A stretch of DNA of 64,000 nt. It comes from Halobacteriales archaeon QS_8_69_26. GTDB taxonomy: Archaea > Halobacteriota > Halobacteria > Halobacteriales > SW-7-71-33. Location of the stretch: positions 26,476 through 90,475 of the forward strand of contig PXRX01000031.1 of assembly GCA_003023195.1 (NCBI GenBank), read 5' to 3'. The stretch's first letter is position 1. Each line of letters starts with the position of its first letter. The notes under the pieces were generated by a model. It saw nothing but the letters and a program-made list of their open reading frames with translations. It was not told the origin of the DNA and made no database searches. Both the position numbers and the translations under genes were made by a program. Shown in pieces: positions 63,701 to 64,000 of this stretch.

Positions 63701-63904
63701 AAGACCATCGTCAAGCGGGTCGACGAACACGACGTCGAGGTGGCGAAGCGCCGGGACAAGGAACCCGAACCCGAGGAGCAGGGGGTCGTCGTCCGGTACG
63801 ACGGCAAGAGCTTCGAGACCGAGGAGGTCCCCTGGGAGGAGGTCGAGGACATCGCGGCCGACGACGTGGACTACGACACCAAGCCGGACGAGTGGCTGGC
63901 CTGA
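60725..63904 (+). CDS. SpoVR family protein, interrupted by an intein
   Basis: The 1059-residue precursor consists of an N-extein of 292 residues, a 395-residue intein and a C-extein of 372 residues. After splicing, a 664-residue SpoVR protein remains, close to family length. N-extein: [50 protein letters not shown]-extein: [33 protein letters not shown]. The two halves join at the conserved NEGWA-SYWES motif. SpoVR (YcgB) works with PrkA and DUF444 in stress responses; its biochemistry is unclear. The gene overlaps the DUF444 gene by four bases, so the system is a coupled operon. Confidence 0.95.
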   Translation: MTTSSRIEKRRIAGDLEEPVEEANRLARKLGLDPYPVNYWIVDYDEMNELMAYDGFQHRYPHWRWGMKYDRQRKQDRYGGGKAFEIVNNDDPANAFLQESNELADQKAVITHVEAHSDFFANNQWFGLFADDLDAAAMLERHADAVEEYMSDPDVDREEVEKWIDHALTLEDTIDQHTAFSPERAEGSDPETPDDVDERLADLDLSDEVKREVFDDEWLEAQEDDERLGAFPEEPEGDLLAFLRDHGKQYDDEVGRAVEMEDWQRDVLEMLRAESYYFASQKMTKVMNEGWACVDPETPVFTTDGLVPMEEVVEKHVPVSDGEETRQVYDSNVIAGHDTITVETRRGFELTGSNNHRVRRPDGSWVRLDELGVGDEIEISGGNGTWPEEYAEVEWRNPEHATLHDVADEAGVSVWTVIRYRETGRAREADAIEAALSDYEDHDRSTPLRDAIAVPERVTEEFGRFLGLLVGDGHISATSGQVGFTTASRRRAEEFAGLASELFGVDPTIEEQGSRWRVYAYSQNLVALLTEGLGLPDGGSAAEKVVPDHVLRSPKTVVAEFVRGLFDADGYAGDQGTILSTESDALSETVQLLLTNFGILGRRREQIDGCYHVHLTGRSAKVFLEEIGFGYAEKDDALREYTDGLAWFEDESWTDEIVSVTDGEGPVYDISVEESHRYAASGFVNHNSYWESTMMSGEAFAGTDEFLSYADHMSKVLGSPGLNPYKLGLEVWEYVENTTDRREVLEHLLRVEGVTWRNFFDVVDVDEVLERLEPPEAIDRITPGTLDDLESVPDEYVDDEALERAREGQVDVERYPWKVLTYEGLARRHFSLVKPSNRGFLKRTSQEELERIGRYMFDDDRYGSVAEALDDVSFTAGWDRMREIRESHNDVTFLDEFLTQEFVEENDYFAYEYSQASGGFRVSSADYEDVKKKLLLQFTNFGKPTIRVHDGNYRNRNELLLAHHYNGVMLDVQQARRTLERVFQLWGRPVNLKTIVKRVDEHDVEVAKRRDKEPEPEEQGVVVRYDGKSFETEEVPWEEVEDIAADDVDYDTKPDEWLA
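61601..62785 (+). mobile_element. Intein with LAGLIDADG homing endonuclease in SpoVR
   Basis: A 395-residue intein. It begins with Cys1 ([14 protein letters not shown], block A) and ends with [13 protein letters not shown], His394-Asn395, followed by Ser as the first C-extein residue (+1 nucleophile). Block B is TGSNNHRV with His64, and block F is [16 protein letters not shown]. The endonuclease has both LAGLIDADG motifs with their acidic residues: Asp180 (GLLVGDGHI) and Asp277 (RGLFDADGY). A helix-turn-helix ([18 protein letters not shown]) lies at residues about 112-130. All splicing and cutting residues are present, so both activities are expected. The DNA is less GC-rich than the surrounding exteins, consistent with separate origin. 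Confidence 0.93.
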
Positions 63905-63918
63905 GACGAAAGACTAGC

Positions 63919-63946
63919 GGACCCCCACCCGTTTACGGGTGGGTCC
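63919..63946 (+). terminator. Hairpin after SpoVR, possible terminator
   Basis: The left arm GGACCCCCACCCGT and right arm ACGGGTGGGTCC pair through 12 bases with a two-C bulge and a TT loop. It starts 15 bases after the SpoVR stop. It is not followed by a T-run. It could instead be the end of a TnpB-type element lying outside the window. Confidence 0.5.
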
Positions 63947-64000
63947 GAGTGATAGGCCCCGACGACCAACCGACGATGATTTCCCGGCCGGGGTCTCAAT

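Overview
The window is a piece of a haloarchaeal (class Halobacteria) chromosome. The evidence is the very high GC content, the strongly acidic proteins, leaderless AT-rich promoters about 25-30 bases before many start codons, Tat-type lipoproteins, a halocyanin, and archaeal information-processing genes (ribosomal L44e and S27e, aIF2-alpha, Nop10, the termination factor aCPSF1/FttA, RtcB and archease). No rRNA, tRNA or CRISPR array was found. The species cannot be named from the sequence.

Layout. 1-6.7 kb: a large unrecognised lipoprotein overlapped by a halocyanin, a DUF3179 protein, phosphoglycerate mutase and two small genes. 6.8-8.2 kb: a stand-alone IS200/IS605-type tnpB with an omega-RNA-like hairpin at its 3' end and a related hairpin upstream. 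8.2-20 kb: a crotonase, two tandem MFS carriers, a HEAT-repeat/acidic protein, a PAS histidine kinase, FttA, a DUF63 membrane protein and a membrane lipoprotein with an in-frame duplication. 20-37 kb: L44e-S27e, a large S8 protease, archease, a secreted metalloprotease-like protein, a DoxX protein, RtcB, then a stretch rich in exported proteins (PKD protein, lipoprotein) with an AT-rich patch and a frameshifted gene. 36-54 kb: DHH phosphoesterase, eIF2B-like protein, TrmB regulator, MscS channel, UspA, two tandem 5'-nucleotidase-like phosphatases, an orphan molybdenum hydroxylase large subunit, aminotransferase, PAC2-Nop10-aIF2-alpha, and an AstE/AspA-family protein. 55-63.9 kb: a tight operon of two PrkA kinases, a DUF444/VWA protein and SpoVR.

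The most notable item is a complete 395-residue intein with an apparently intact LAGLIDADG endonuclease in the SpoVR gene. It splits the conserved GWA/SYW motif, so the last member of the PrkA-DUF444-SpoVR system must be protein-spliced. Also notable are four intergenic copies of a paired TTACNGTAA palindrome (two palindromes exactly 11 bp apart), several compact tandem repeats in promoter regions (including a duplicated promoter of aIF2-alpha), and the second omega-RNA-like hairpin near tnpB.

Functional links: archease and RtcB form the tRNA-splicing/RNA-ligation pair. L44e-S27e and aIF2-alpha-Nop10-PAC2 look like halves of one usual archaeal cluster, here about 30 kb apart. All functions are inferred from motifs read by eye; no database search was possible.
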